DNA of 64,000 nt from Halopseudomonas oceani (lineage in GTDB: Bacteria; Pseudomonadota; Gammaproteobacteria; Pseudomonadales; Pseudomonadaceae): positions 62,001 through 126,000 of the forward strand of contig NZ_PPSK01000010.1 of assembly GCF_002903165.1 (NCBI RefSeq), read 5' to 3'. Position 1 is the first letter of the stretch. Every line of letters starts with the position of its first letter. The notes under the pieces were generated by a model, which was not told the DNA's origin, made no database searches, and saw nothing but the letters and a program-made list of their open reading frames with translations. This document shows, one piece after another, positions 16,052 through 24,325 of the stretch. The position numbers were made by a program, and so were the translations under genes.

Positions 16052-16519
16052 GCACCTGGTTCCATTGCTTGATTGCGCGGTTGCGCCAGTCCATCAGCTC
16101 TGGCAGGCCGAGGCGGTCCATCTCGCTCGGCCCCCAGTGATACACCAGGGCGATATCGCCCATGGCTTCTTCTACGCTTCGAGGGAGGCCTGCCGCGCTT
16201 TCTTCGTCAGCAAAAAACTGGCCACGGCGACCCCGCACTGCATCAGGTCTGCCGGGTCCATGCGGCCGACCTCAACGTCGGTCAGGCTTGGGGTGCTGAT
16301 GCGTGGCAGCACTTTGCGCAGGGCTTGCACGTCCATCTGGGCCAGCTCCATGAGGTTCACGCCGCGCAGCTCGCCGGATACCGGCTTGCGCAGGGTTATG
16401 CTGGTGATATCGCTGTTGCCGCGCTTGATGGGCTCGTCCAGCTCGATGACCTGGTTGTTGTCGTCAGCGGTGGTGGGCTGGGCTTGCGCCTCGGCCTTGG
16501 GGTGTTCTGGGGTGTCCAT
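16029..16519 (-). CDS. E+E': Tail assembly fusion E+E' made by -1 frameshift
   Basis: Slippage at 16211-16217 joins the first 103 residues of gpE to 60 residues in the -1 frame (ADEESAAGLPRSVEEAMGDI, then ALVYHWGPSEMDRL), a 163-residue product that ends inside the start of the tape measure gene. In P2 and lambda-type tails, the short form and the frameshifted form act together as tape-measure chaperones. The E' frame has no good start of its own. It is the standard P2 arrangement. Confidence 0.85.
16172..16519 (-). CDS. E: Tail assembly protein E (unshifted form)
   Basis: A 115-residue protein. I start it at the ATG 16519 (MDTPEHPKAEAQAQ), behind AAAGGAACGCACC; the longer frame to 16582 has no good site. 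The core IKRGNSDITSITLRKPVSGE, then LRGVNLMELAQMDVQALRKV matches phage tail assembly chaperone E. P2 E is 91 residues; the extra N-terminal part is polar and low in complexity. It reads through the slippery site to end KARQASLEA. Confidence 0.88.
   Translation of the reverse strand: MDTPEHPKAEAQAQPTTADDNNQVIELDEPIKRGNSDITSITLRKPVSGELRGVNLMELAQMDVQALRKVLPRISTPSLTDVEVGRMDPADLMQCGVAVASFLLTKKARQASLEA
16211..16217 (-). other. Programmed -1 ribosomal frameshift site T TTT TTG
   Basis: On the minus strand the heptamer TTTTTTG is in the E frame as T TTT TTG, right before the E' frame opens. It is the same slippery sequence reported for P2 gene E. Downstream GC-rich sequence could form the stimulating structure. 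Confidence 0.85.
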
Positions 16520-16585
16520 GGTGCGTTCCTTTGTTGAGAGCGGCCCCGGCATGCGCACCGGGGGTGTGTTGTTGTGGCTCAAGGG

Positions 16586-17101
16586 TTAGATGCCGAGGGC
16601 GGCGCGCTGGTCGGCGAGGATGTCTTCACCGTTGACGATCTCGACCATGTTGAGAATGTCGATCTCGACCAGGACCTCACCGTCCACACTCAGCTTGTAG
16701 TAGGTGCAGGTGGTGGTGATGCTGTGCTCGGTATCGCCACCGGGCTCTGCGTTGCCGAAGTCGATCTCTTCATGCCGGCCGCGCATGACTACCTCAACGG
16801 CCTGAGTGGCGCCGGTGTCGTCTTGTTGCACGGCGCCGGTAAAGCGCAGGGCCACGGCACTGGCGCTGGTGGCGCCCCACTGGCGGATGGCGAGCAAATC
16901 CCAGCCGCCGAGGGTCCATTCCACCTGAATGCCATCGTCGGACAGGCCCAAGTCGGCCTTGACCGGGCCGTTCATGCCGCCGCCCCGGTAGGCCTCCATT
17001 TTGCGTGCCAAGGCGGGCAGGGTGATGTTTTTGGCGATGCCCTGGTAGCTGTTGGCATCGTTAAAGATGTTGAAGTTCTTGAGCTTGCGCGGCATGGCCA
17101 T
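16586..17101 (-). CDS. FII: Major tail tube protein FII
   Basis: A 171-residue protein nearly superimposable on P2 gpFII by eye: MAMPRKLKNFNIFNDANSYQ at the start, LARKMEAYRGGGMNGPVKAD, and VEVVMRGRHEEIDFG. It forms the inner tube of the contractile tail. Length matches P2 (172). It follows the sheath gene after a 47-base gap holding a GC hairpin without a T-run, which may lower or balance downstream expression. Confidence 0.95.
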   Translation of the reverse strand: MAMPRKLKNFNIFNDANSYQGIAKNITLPALARKMEAYRGGGMNGPVKADLGLSDDGIQVEWTLGGWDLLAIRQWGATSASAVALRFTGAVQQDDTGATQAVEVVMRGRHEEIDFGNAEPGGDTEHSITTTCTYYKLSVDGEVLVEIDILNMVEIVNGEDILADQRAALGI

Positions 17102-17148
17102 TGGGGCGCTCTCCAGTAGTTAGCCCCGGTGCGGCCGGGGCTGGGTGA

Positions 17149-18321
17149 TCAGGCGTTGATGCGGCTGGCAAAGTCCGCCAGGTAGCGGTCAGTGATGCGC
17201 TGGCGCAGCGTGAGGTTCTCCAGCGGCGGTACCGGCGTGTAGTCGTAGTCGATCAGCAGCTGGCCATCTTTGAGGGTGGCGGCGCTGTTGGCGGCTTCGT
17301 CGTACCAGGCGCTGGCGTCAATGATGTAGCCACCGGCCTTGAGCTCGCGGAACTTGGCGTTGATGCCCTCCAGAATGTCGCGCACCAGACTGGGGTGCAT
17401 GGGCTTGTCTACGGCCCAGAGGTGCGCCTCGGCGATGGTGTCGGCCAGTACCTGGGCGGTGCGGGTGCTGGACTCAAAGGCGAACAGCGGGTCATCGCTG
17501 CAGGTACGCGAGCCCCAGAAGCGGAAGCCGTCAGCGCGCACCAGGGTGGTGATGTCGTTTTCGTTGAGGTAGCCGGCGTCGGTGGCGGGGTTTTGCAGAT
17601 CCCAGTAGACCGGTTTGCTGATGCCGGTAACGCCGTTAACACCGACGTTGGACAGGGTCTTGTGCCAGCCGGTTTGTTGGTCGATTTTGGCGCGCAGACC
17701 GAGGGCGAGCGCCACAGCCGGAATGGTGACCTCGGCGTTGGCGTCGGTATCCCAGCCGGTGAAGTCGGGCCAGACGAGCATCAATTCGCGCGCGCTGAAA
17801 TTCTCGCGGTAGGTGACCGCTTCCTCTTTGGTTTCGCAGCCAGAGCAGCTGGCGTAGGCCATGGCGCGCAGCTGCTGGGCAACGCTGACCAGCTCGGTTG
17901 CTACCGGCAGGGTATCCAGCCCCGGTGCGCCGATAATGCGCGGGGTAACGCCCAGCTGGGTTTTGGCAGCCAGCAGCGCCTTGAGGCCGGTGAACTCGCC
18001 GCCGGCGGTGACCGTGCCGATGACGTTGCTGTTGGTTTCTGCCTCGTCTGCACCTTCAGCCACGCGCACCACTACGGTGACGGGGCTGGCGTTGGCGGCA
18101 ATGGCCTTGAGGGCAATGGCCAGCGTGCCCTCGGTACCGGCGCTGCCGATGGCGCTGAGCACGTCGGTAAGCAGTACGGGCTTGTTGAGCGGGAAGAGGG
18201 TGGCGTCGGCGTCGTCGGCAGTGCACACCAGGCCGAGCACAGCGGTGCTGACGGTGCGAATGGGGCGAACGCCCTCGTTGATCTCGACGACGCGCACGCC
18301 GTGGTGATAAGCGGCTGGCAT
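17149..18321 (-). CDS. FI: Tail sheath protein FI
   Basis: A 390-residue protein of the P2 gpFI family. The N-terminus has HHGVRVVEINEGVRPIRTVS and TAVLGLVCTADDADATLFPL; the C-terminus has AWYDEAANSAATLKDGQLLI and DYDYTPVPPLENLTLRQRIT, both sheath hallmarks. It forms the contractile outer layer of the tail. First gene of the FI-FII-E-T-U-D operon, with a putative Ogr site 75-96 bases upstream. Confidence 0.95.
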   Translation of the reverse strand: MPAAYHHGVRVVEINEGVRPIRTVSTAVLGLVCTADDADATLFPLNKPVLLTDVLSAIGSAGTEGTLAIALKAIAANASPVTVVVRVAEGADEAETNSNVIGTVTAGGEFTGLKALLAAKTQLGVTPRIIGAPGLDTLPVATELVSVAQQLRAMAYASCSGCETKEEAVTYRENFSARELMLVWPDFTGWDTDANAEVTIPAVALALGLRAKIDQQTGWHKTLSNVGVNGVTGISKPVYWDLQNPATDAGYLNENDITTLVRADGFRFWGSRTCSDDPLFAFESSTRTAQVLADTIAEAHLWAVDKPMHPSLVRDILEGINAKFRELKAGGYIIDASAWYDEAANSAATLKDGQLLIDYDYTPVPPLENLTLRQRITDRYLADFASRINA

Positions 18322-18395
18322 GGGTGGCTCCTGCAGTACGTTGACCTGTGAGCCTTGAGGGTGACGCGCGGGCGAGAGGGGAGCCAGTTAGCGGC

Positions 18396-18417
18396 GGTGG
18401 TGCGGGGGGCGTTACAC
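18396..18417 (-). promoter_or_regulatory. Putative Ogr-type activator site, FI operon
   Basis: On the minus strand TGTAACGCCCCCCGCACC fits TGT-N12-AC-. Nineteen of 22 positions are identical to the site before gene O (30974-30995). The site is 75-96 bases before the FI start, right for an activator acting near -55. Confidence 0.6.
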
Positions 18418-18479
18418 GGCGGGCGAAGAACCCCGCCGAAACGGGGGCGCTTACTTCGACCTAAGCGCTGGTGATGCTA

Positions 18480-18716
18480 TCAGGCTTTGATGATGTAGGG
18501 CAGTGATTCGCCGCTGCGATCTGGCAGTAGCGGATCTACGCCCGATACGCCAAAGGGGTTGCCTTGGGCGATCAGCAGGTCGCGCAGGTTGTCGGCGGTG
18601 CCGGCGGCCAGTGCTGAGCCGTCGCACAGCAGCCAGCCGGGTGGCGGTGTGGCGCTTACGGCATAGACCACTTCAACGCCGGGCATGTGCTCCCACATTT
18701 CCAGAACTTGGCTCAT
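18480..18716 (-). CDS. Small tail-collar-like protein
   Basis: A 78-residue protein starting MSQVLEMWEHMPGVEVVYAV. The segment PPPGWLLCDGSAL, then NLRDLLIAQGNPFG and LLPDRSGESLPYIIKA, is the tail-collar pattern normally found at the C-terminus of tail fibres. Here it is a free-standing gene after the fibre chaperone, with a 4-base ATGA overlap. It may be a detached fibre tip or a separate virion decoration. Confidence 0.6.
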   Translation of the reverse strand: MSQVLEMWEHMPGVEVVYAVSATPPPGWLLCDGSALAAGTADNLRDLLIAQGNPFGVSGVDPLLPDRSGESLPYIIKA

Positions 18717-19000
18717 TGCTGTTGCTCCTCGATCAGGGCTTGTACGTCTGGGTTGTCCGCCAGAAAGGCGGCCAGCTTGGCGGCGGGGCTGGGTTGCTCG
18801 GTTTGCTGTGGGCGGTTGACCAGCGCCCAGGCGGCGCCCGTCCAGCGGGGCCACTTGTCGTCCGGCCATTCACCCGGTGGCGGGATTTCTACCGCGCCGG
18901 CGGGCAGCAGGTAGACGCCGGGTTCCAACGGGGATTCGTCGGCCTCAACAGGCCCCAGCAGCAGGCCGGCGCGGTTGGTTTGGTAGACGGTTTTGGTCAT
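18713..19000 (-). CDS. G: Tail fibre assembly protein G-like
   Basis: A 95-residue protein starting MTKTVYQTNRAGLLLGPVEA. PLEPGVYLLPAGAVEIPPPG and WPRWTGAAWALVNRP are typical of phage tail fibre assembly (gpG/Tfa-like) chaperones, which fold or cap the fibre just upstream. P2 G is 175 residues, so this is a short form. I use ATG 19000; an open frame to 19081 overlaps the fibre gene. Confidence 0.7.
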   Translation of the reverse strand: MTKTVYQTNRAGLLLGPVEADESPLEPGVYLLPAGAVEIPPPGEWPDDKWPRWTGAAWALVNRPQQTEQPSPAAKLAAFLADNPDVQALIEEQQQ

Positions 19001-19010
19001 GGTGGTTGCC

Positions 19011-20411
19011 TCAATACTTGATGCAGGCGAGCAGCGCGACGTTGCGCGGGCGGGTTTCGCCGGCGCCGCTATGCACTCCACCAGACTTGCCCATGCTCGG
19101 TTTCTGCGCGGTGAGTGAGCGTGTCATGCGGTAGGCCGGATCGTTCGAGGAAGATCCGTAAAATGTCACATAGTCGTTAGCGTCACGCACCGGGTAGCTA
19201 TTCATGTGGACGATTTCATTTGTGAACAGGATGTGCTCGTGCTCACCAACAGCACCCTGCTGCACGGTGCCAAATACACGCCCGATGTCCACGCCCCGTC
19301 CGTTGTCATGCCCTCGGATAAACTCGCCGCGCAGATCCGGCAGTTTGAAGGTGTTGAAGCCATCACCGGCGCCCCAGCTCTCGCCCAGGGCAGCGAATAG
19401 GCGAGCATACGCAACGCGGCTGACCAGTGCGCCGTTGGCTTTGAGCCAGCCATTCGGCGGCGTGGGCGTGGCGAAGTACGCGACCTGGCCCGCTGGGGCG
19501 AGCAGATCGGATTCCTCTTTGCTGTACACGCCCAGGTGATTACGGCCTGCATCCTTGTCTGGCACGTCGGCCAGGTTGCGGTCGCGTTCCAGCGGGGGCG
19601 AGGCCATATTGCTGGGCTCATTCTGCGCCATCAGCACTTTGGTGCCGGCGGGCCAGCTCTTGCCGAGAATGATTGATGCGTCCTCGTCTGCGGGGTTCTT
19701 CTCCCACTCGGCCGCCAGCGCGCCCTGGTTGATGCGGACGCCTTCGATGTACACCGCCAGCCCGCGTGTGGTGCAGACAGCCAGGTCGATTTGCGTTTGG
19801 CCTGCTGCGAGGGTCTGGCGCTCTTCGATCATATCGACTGTGACGTTGGCGGCGTCGGGATCCTCCCAGTCAACATCGCCGTCAGCGTTGCTCTGTTTGG
19901 TGAGCACCTGGCCCGTGTTGCCGCCGGGCAGCAGCTGGGCGCTGGTGAAGTTGTTCATGATCCAGGTGCGGGTGGCAACGATGGCAGAGGGGTCAATCAG
20001 GAAGGTCACGTCTTCCGCGTTGGTGACCAGAAACTCCATGCGCACCACGGTATCGCTGTAGGCGCCGTCGGCCTCGGCCGGTTTTTGCGCGTCTGGCAGG
20101 TTAGCCACGGCAAACAGAGTGCCGTTGCTGTCGAAGACGCCCACTTCACGCATCACAAAACCGCCAACGCTGACTGGGATAACTAGCTCAACCGTCCAGC
20201 GGTTGGGCTCGCCGGGGTGCTGAGTTGCGCTGTTGATTGTTGCCCGGTAACGCTCGCGCACCAGGCCGGTGGTGAGGACTTCGGGTGCAACTGGGTTGCC
20301 GTTGCCATCACCCACGGCCATTTCTACCAGGTTGATGGGCGAGCCGCTGGCTTGCGCTGCGGCCATCATGGCCAGGCCGGCGGGGGTGTGTACTGTGCGG
20401 TATGCGTTCAT
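19011..20411 (-). CDS. H: Tail fibre protein H-like (DUF3751 N-terminus, collar C-terminus)
   Basis: A 466-residue receptor-binding fibre. Residues 1-150 match the N-terminal tail-collar fibre domain (AYRTVHTPAGLAMMAAAQAS, TGLVRERYRATINSA, VGGFVMREVGVFDSNGTLFA). Residues about 320-400 have a collar domain (PPNGWLKANGALVSRVAYAR; LPDLRGEFIRGHDNGR). The C-terminal part (GGVHSGAGETRPRNVALLAC) resembles long-tail-fibre tips. It attaches to the baseplate through gpI/gpJ. P2 H is longer (669). Confidence 0.85.
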   Translation of the reverse strand: MNAYRTVHTPAGLAMMAAAQASGSPINLVEMAVGDGNGNPVAPEVLTTGLVRERYRATINSATQHPGEPNRWTVELVIPVSVGGFVMREVGVFDSNGTLFAVANLPDAQKPAEADGAYSDTVVRMEFLVTNAEDVTFLIDPSAIVATRTWIMNNFTSAQLLPGGNTGQVLTKQSNADGDVDWEDPDAANVTVDMIEERQTLAAGQTQIDLAVCTTRGLAVYIEGVRINQGALAAEWEKNPADEDASIILGKSWPAGTKVLMAQNEPSNMASPPLERDRNLADVPDKDAGRNHLGVYSKEESDLLAPAGQVAYFATPTPPNGWLKANGALVSRVAYARLFAALGESWGAGDGFNTFKLPDLRGEFIRGHDNGRGVDIGRVFGTVQQGAVGEHEHILFTNEIVHMNSYPVRDANDYVTFYGSSSNDPAYRMTRSLTAQKPSMGKSGGVHSGAGETRPRNVALLACIKY

Positions 20412-20415
20412 GGTG

Positions 20416-21291
20416 TTAGATCCTGTATCTGATGATTACGATGCCGCTGCCGCCGTTTCCGCCCTTGGGGTTGGTGTCTGATCCGCCACCGCCGCCGCCG
20501 CCGGTGTTGGGTAAACCGGCTCCTGCAAACCAATCGCTCCCGGTGTATCTCGCTGCACCTTTACCACCACCGCCTAGTCCGCCAGCCGCACCGCCGCCGC
20601 CGTTAGTACCACCACCACCGCCACCAGCGAAATATTCCGGGGTGCCTCTGATAGAAGAGCTTAAACCATCACCACCATAGGAAAGCGGGCTGTTAGTTGC
20701 ATCGTCCCCGGCCTCACCAGCGCCACCACCACCGCCACCAGTTCGGTAGTTTGTTCCAACTGACTGGGCTAGCGTCCAAATTCCGCCGTCATTACCCTGT
20801 CCGCTGGTTCCGGTAGCTCGCACTGGCGGACTAGATTCAGTCCAACGGCCACCACTGCCACCACCGCTGCCGCCCGACAGGCCAGCAGCTGAACTGATTT
20901 GTGAGCGACCACCGCCACCGCCACCGTCGGCAATCAAGCCGCCCAAAGCTGAGCTTTCACCATTGACGCCGATACCGTAGGTTGCCGAAGCTATGCCACC
21001 AGCCCCCACAACTACCGCATGGCTCCCGGCAGAAATCATGGTTGTGCCTTGCAACATTCCACCGGCACCGCCACCACCGCCGGTATTTGCTCCCCCTCCA
21101 GACCCGCCGCCAGCCACGACCAGATAGTCAACCTCGACCGCTGCCCCGGTAACCTCAAAGCTGCCTGATTCGGTAAAGGTGTGAACCCTGTATGCGATGC
21201 CGCCAACGTCGATATCCGTGACCGTGCCGCCGGTTGCCGCTGCCCCGGTAGCGGCTGGTGCATTGGCGCTGGCTATGACCCCCCGAATCAC
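20416..21291 (-). CDS. Glycine-rich tail tip/adhesin-like protein
   Basis: A 291-residue protein. Residues 20-60 form a beta segment (GGIAYRVHTFTESGSFEVTG). From about residue 70 it is dominated by glycine runs (many GGGGG and GGGGGG blocks) and ends GGNGGSGIVIIRYRI, the signature of glycine-rich domain proteins related to phage adhesins such as T4-type gp38. I use GTG 21291, which overlaps the previous stop as GTGA. It probably contacts the receptor. The glycine runs could allow slippage and host-range change. Confidence 0.75.
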   Translation of the reverse strand: MIRGVIASANAPAATGAAATGGTVTDIDVGGIAYRVHTFTESGSFEVTGAAVEVDYLVVAGGGSGGGANTGGGGGAGGMLQGTTMISAGSHAVVVGAGGIASATYGIGVNGESSALGGLIADGGGGGGRSQISSAAGLSGGSGGGSGGRWTESSPPVRATGTSGQGNDGGIWTLAQSVGTNYRTGGGGGGAGEAGDDATNSPLSYGGDGLSSSIRGTPEYFAGGGGGGTNGGGGAAGGLGGGGKGAARYTGSDWFAGAGLPNTGGGGGGGSDTNPKGGNGGSGIVIIRYRI

Positions 21292-21809
21292 GCTGCAGCC
21301 TCCAGCGAGCCAAACAGCGTCCACAGATCCGCTCCCAGGCGCTTGAGGGTGACGGGGGAGCCCTTCTTGCGAGTGGTCAATGTCTCTTCGGTGATGATGG
21401 TGACGGCGCTGGCGGCGATGGTGACTTGGCCGTCGCCGATCTGCTGAATGTAAATCTCGGTGTTATCCGGCCAGGCGACGGTGGCCTGGGCTGGCAGGGT
21501 GAGGGTGACGGCTGCGGCGCTATCCACGGCCAGGTATTGGCTGGCGTCGGCCAGTACCAGGGCGCGGCTGGCGGCGACGGTTTGCACCGGCACCGGGGCG
21601 GGTTTGGCCTCCAGCGCGCTGAGGCGCTGCAGGATGGCGGCGGTGTCGAACTCGTCACCCACGGCGGCGCGCAGTTCGGCCATCAGCTTGGCGAAGCTGT
21701 CGACGGGGCCGCCTTCGGTTTCTGCCGTGGCGTTCTCGTCGCCGTGGACTATCAGATGCGCCAGGGTGACGTCTGCCTCGAATTGTTCAACGCTGTTGTA
21801 CAGGCTCAT
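21288..21809 (-). CDS. Tail fibre-associated baseplate protein
   Basis: A 173-residue protein starting MSLYNSVEQFEADVTLAHLI. The N-terminal VHGDENATAETEGGPVDSFA is a tail fibre attachment pattern seen in Pseudomonas P2-like phages. Residues 85-170 (LVLADASQYLAVDSAAAVTL, then TVAWPDNTEIYIQQIGDGQV) form a beta-rich domain like those at fibre stalks. It probably links the glycine-rich adhesin to the baseplate. Position directly after gpI fits. Confidence 0.65.
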   Translation of the reverse strand: MSLYNSVEQFEADVTLAHLIVHGDENATAETEGGPVDSFAKLMAELRAAVGDEFDTAAILQRLSALEAKPAPVPVQTVAASRALVLADASQYLAVDSAAAVTLTLPAQATVAWPDNTEIYIQQIGDGQVTIAASAVTIITEETLTTRKKGSPVTLKRLGADLWTLFGSLEAAA

Positions 21810-21813
21810 GTGG

Positions 21814-22467
21814 TTACCAGTAGCCCGGTGCGGGCAGTGTTGTGTGAATGAGGGTGTGCAGCCGGTTGGTAGCGTTTTGCGTCTGCGCTTGGCCGTTGGC
21901 CTGCGCCTCCATGAGCAGCGCCAGACTACTCACGGCGTAGGTGACGCCGACGTCGTGCCCGCTGACGCTGACAGCAGCACTGCGCAGCGTGGCCACGGTG
22001 GTGGCGCTGAGCTGGGCTAGGGTCATGTGGCTGCGCAGGTTTTTGGATTGCTCCAGCACGGCGATGACACGGTGCAGGTTCTCCAGGGTGACCGGGTACT
22101 GGCTCGCGTTGATCAGAAGATGGAAGGTGCCGGGTTCGCCCTGCGGGATCTGCGCGAACCACTCTTGCACGCGCACGTTGATGCCGATGCCGGCCAGCCC
22201 AGCGCGTACCGCGCCAATGGTTCCTTTGTGCCGGTGCACGGCAATTGCAGCGGCAATAGCGCCGCGCCGTTGGTCTTCTGCCCAGTTGGTGTCCCACTCG
22301 TCTACCGAATACTCCCAGGCCAGCCACGGCAGCAGGGCCTCGGGGGCGGTGTCTGCGTCGTGTAGGGTGCGGTGCGGCACTGGCAGCGCGGTCAGCCGCG
22401 CAGCACTGGCTGCCAGCGCACGCTCGGCGGCGCTGGCGTTGGGCGGTAGCAGCGAGGCATCAGACAT
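21814..22467 (-). CDS. I: Baseplate protein I
   Basis: A 217-residue P2 gpI family protein (PF09684-type tail protein). The core LPWLAWEYSVDEWDTNWAED, then RRGAIAAAIAVHRHKGTIGA and V-x-AGLAGIGINVRVQEWFAQ are diagnostic. I start at ATG 22467 (MSDASLLPPN), which overlaps gene J by 8 bases. It joins baseplate wedge and tail fibre. Confidence 0.92.
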   Translation of the reverse strand: MSDASLLPPNASAAERALAASAARLTALPVPHRTLHDADTAPEALLPWLAWEYSVDEWDTNWAEDQRRGAIAAAIAVHRHKGTIGAVRAGLAGIGINVRVQEWFAQIPQGEPGTFHLLINASQYPVTLENLHRVIAVLEQSKNLRSHMTLAQLSATTVATLRSAAVSVSGHDVGVTYAVSSLALLMEAQANGQAQTQNATNRLHTLIHTTLPAPGYW

Positions 22468-23380
22468 CAGGCACCTCGGCCAGGGTGATGTTGATGGCAG
22501 TGCAATAGGCGGCCTCGGCATCGCTGATGGCCAGCAGCCTGCCCTCGGCATCAGCCGCCGGCGTGGCGCCGATCAGGCGCACGCGCTGAGCGCCAGGCTT
22601 GTGCAGTGCGGCCAGCACGCCGGACAAGGTCACGTCGTACCCCAGGCGGTGAACGCTATCCACGTAGGTTTGCAGGGCGGCATGCGCAGCAGCCACAACC
22701 AGACCGGCGTCGGGGCCTGGGTAGGGGGTGAGCTCTGCCTCTATCTGGTATTCAACGATGGAAGCCGACAGCACAGTGACCAGGTCTGTCATGGGCCGCA
22801 CTTGTTCTGCGTTGAGCGCGGCCAGCACGTCTGCCAACAGAAACTCATCAGCAGTACCGTCAGCAGTGCGGGACAGCACATAGACGGTGACCTGCGTAGG
22901 TGCGGGGCTGGTGGCTGAAGCGTCGCGCACCTGCCCGCTGGCTGACAGCGCGTGATAGATGTAACTGCCGGTTGAGCCTGCCGTTGTGAACGCCTCAAAG
23001 CTGAGCTGGATGCGCCGGCGGAAATCGTCGTCTGGCTCATGGGTGGCGGGCACCGGCGGAATGGCGGCGGCGTCACCGGGGTCTACGACCAGGCGCTCGA
23101 CATCGTAGCGGGCGCCGATGTGGTCCAGGTCGGCATCGTCGGCAAAGGCCAGCATGGTTGCGAGGGCAGACTCATTAATGCGTTGACGCAGGTGCAGCTC
23201 ACGATAGGCCAGCACCTCGGCGACTTTATAGGCCGGGTCAGACTCGACCAGGGCGTCGAACTCTGGATACACCCCCTGCAGGTCCGCAAGCACGTTGGCC
23301 AGTATGGTCTCAAAGTCCAGTTGCTCGATGACGTCTGGCGGCGGCAGCTGCGACAGATCAACCCCTGTAAACGCGCTCAT
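22460..23380 (-). CDS. J: Baseplate assembly protein J
   Basis: A 306-residue protein of the P2 gpJ / Mu gp47 family. DLSQLPPPDVIEQLDFETIL at the start and ELHLRQRINESALATMLAFA, then ADDADLDHIGARYDVERLVV are typical. It is the wedge protein at the outer baseplate. Length matches P2 (302). Its start overlaps W by 4 bases. Confidence 0.93.
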   Translation of the reverse strand: MSAFTGVDLSQLPPPDVIEQLDFETILANVLADLQGVYPEFDALVESDPAYKVAEVLAYRELHLRQRINESALATMLAFADDADLDHIGARYDVERLVVDPGDAAAIPPVPATHEPDDDFRRRIQLSFEAFTTAGSTGSYIYHALSASGQVRDASATSPAPTQVTVYVLSRTADGTADEFLLADVLAALNAEQVRPMTDLVTVLSASIVEYQIEAELTPYPGPDAGLVVAAAHAALQTYVDSVHRLGYDVTLSGVLAALHKPGAQRVRLIGATPAADAEGRLLAISDAEAAYCTAINITLAEVPDV

Positions 23381-23721
23381 GCGGCCCCCAGTTGCAGCGG
23401 CACTTGCAGACTGACTGCGTTGCCGGTTTCGGTGTTCTCGCCTTCCAGGTCCAGCACGGCGGCGCCGGCGTCGGTATGCGTGATGGCCAACCGGCTCAGG
23501 CGCAGGCGCGGTTCCCAGCGCATCAGGGCGCTGGTGATGGCGCTGTACAGCCGCACGGTGGTGGCCGGGTTTTGCGGTGAGTCGATCAGCGACGGCACCA
23601 GGCTGCCGTAGTCGCGGCGCATGACGCGGGTGCCGATGGGGGTGGTGATGATGTCGGCGATGGATTGGCGCAGATGCTCCAGCCCGCTGATGGCCTTGCC
23701 GGTGGTGCTCATGCCGTTCAT
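23377..23721 (-). CDS. W: Baseplate wedge protein W (gp25-like)
   Basis: A 114-residue gp25-like protein: GLEHLRQSIADIITTPIGTR, then VMRRDYGSLVPSLIDSP is the diagnostic stretch. It is the baseplate wedge piece that starts sheath assembly. The ATG 23721 overlaps the stop of V (ATGA). Confidence 0.93.
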   Translation of the reverse strand: MNGMSTTGKAISGLEHLRQSIADIITTPIGTRVMRRDYGSLVPSLIDSPQNPATTVRLYSAITSALMRWEPRLRLSRLAITHTDAGAAVLDLEGENTETGNAVSLQVPLQLGAA

Positions 23722-24254
23722 GCGGGCGCGTCCGTTAGGCTGTTGCCGCGTTCCACGCCGGTGTGAACGTGGTGCACTAGGCTTTTGCCGCTGGCGATCA
23801 CGTCTTCGCTGACGGTGACGGTGCCGGTGATGGTGACATCGCCAGTGATCTGCACCCCGGCCGGGGCAGTGATGGCGGCGCTGCCGCCAGCGGGCAGTGT
23901 TGCGGTCAGGGTGTGGGTTTCGCGGTTGTAACTGATGACCGCGCCGTCGCTGAAATGGCTGCTGTGCAGGGCCGGGTTGCTGTGCGGGGCGGTGAACTGG
24001 TCAGAGTTGATGCCCACCAGTACCAGGCCTGCGGCAATCACGCCGCTCGGGCTGAGTACCAGGCACTGTTCGCCGGCTGTTGGGTGCTCGACATCGCGGC
24101 GGGATCCGGCGCGGTGCACAAAGTACGGCAGCCAGTCGGTTAGCAGCTCGCCAGATTTGACACGGCAGCGGGCCTGCGATGCGTCCACGGCGTAGATGGT
24201 GCCCGGGCGCAGCAGGTTATCGAGACGGCGGTGCAGTTCGGCGATGGGGTTCAT
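23718..24254 (-). CDS. V: Baseplate spike protein V
   Basis: A 178-residue protein of the P2 gpV family. Residues 1-90 form the OB-fold (ARCRVKSGELLTDWLPYFVH; GEQCLVLSPSGVIAAGLVLV). Residues 120-165 are the beta-helix (AITAPAGVQITGDVTITGTV). The apex GKSLVHHVHTGV holds the His-x-His that binds iron in P2-like spikes. I use ATG 24254; another start at 24290 is possible. It pierces the outer membrane. Confidence 0.92.
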   Translation of the reverse strand: MNPIAELHRRLDNLLRPGTIYAVDASQARCRVKSGELLTDWLPYFVHRAGSRRDVEHPTAGEQCLVLSPSGVIAAGLVLVGINSDQFTAPHSNPALHSSHFSDGAVISYNRETHTLTATLPAGGSAAITAPAGVQITGDVTITGTVTVSEDVIASGKSLVHHVHTGVERGNSLTDAPA

Positions 24255-24297
24255 GCGGGCCAGAATTGCCCACCCGCGCGCGCGGCGCACGGGTCGG

Positions 24298-24320
24298 GTG
24301 TCTGAGCGGGGGGCGCGTGA
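24298..24320 (-). promoter_or_regulatory. Possible Ogr-type activator site, V operon
   Basis: The plus strand has GCGGGGGGCG at 24306-24315 inside a TGT-flanked stretch, sharing the core of the FI and O sites but with an extra base on one side. It is about 45-65 bases before V, which leaves little room for a leader. Confidence 0.4.
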
Positions 24321-24325
24321 CGTGG

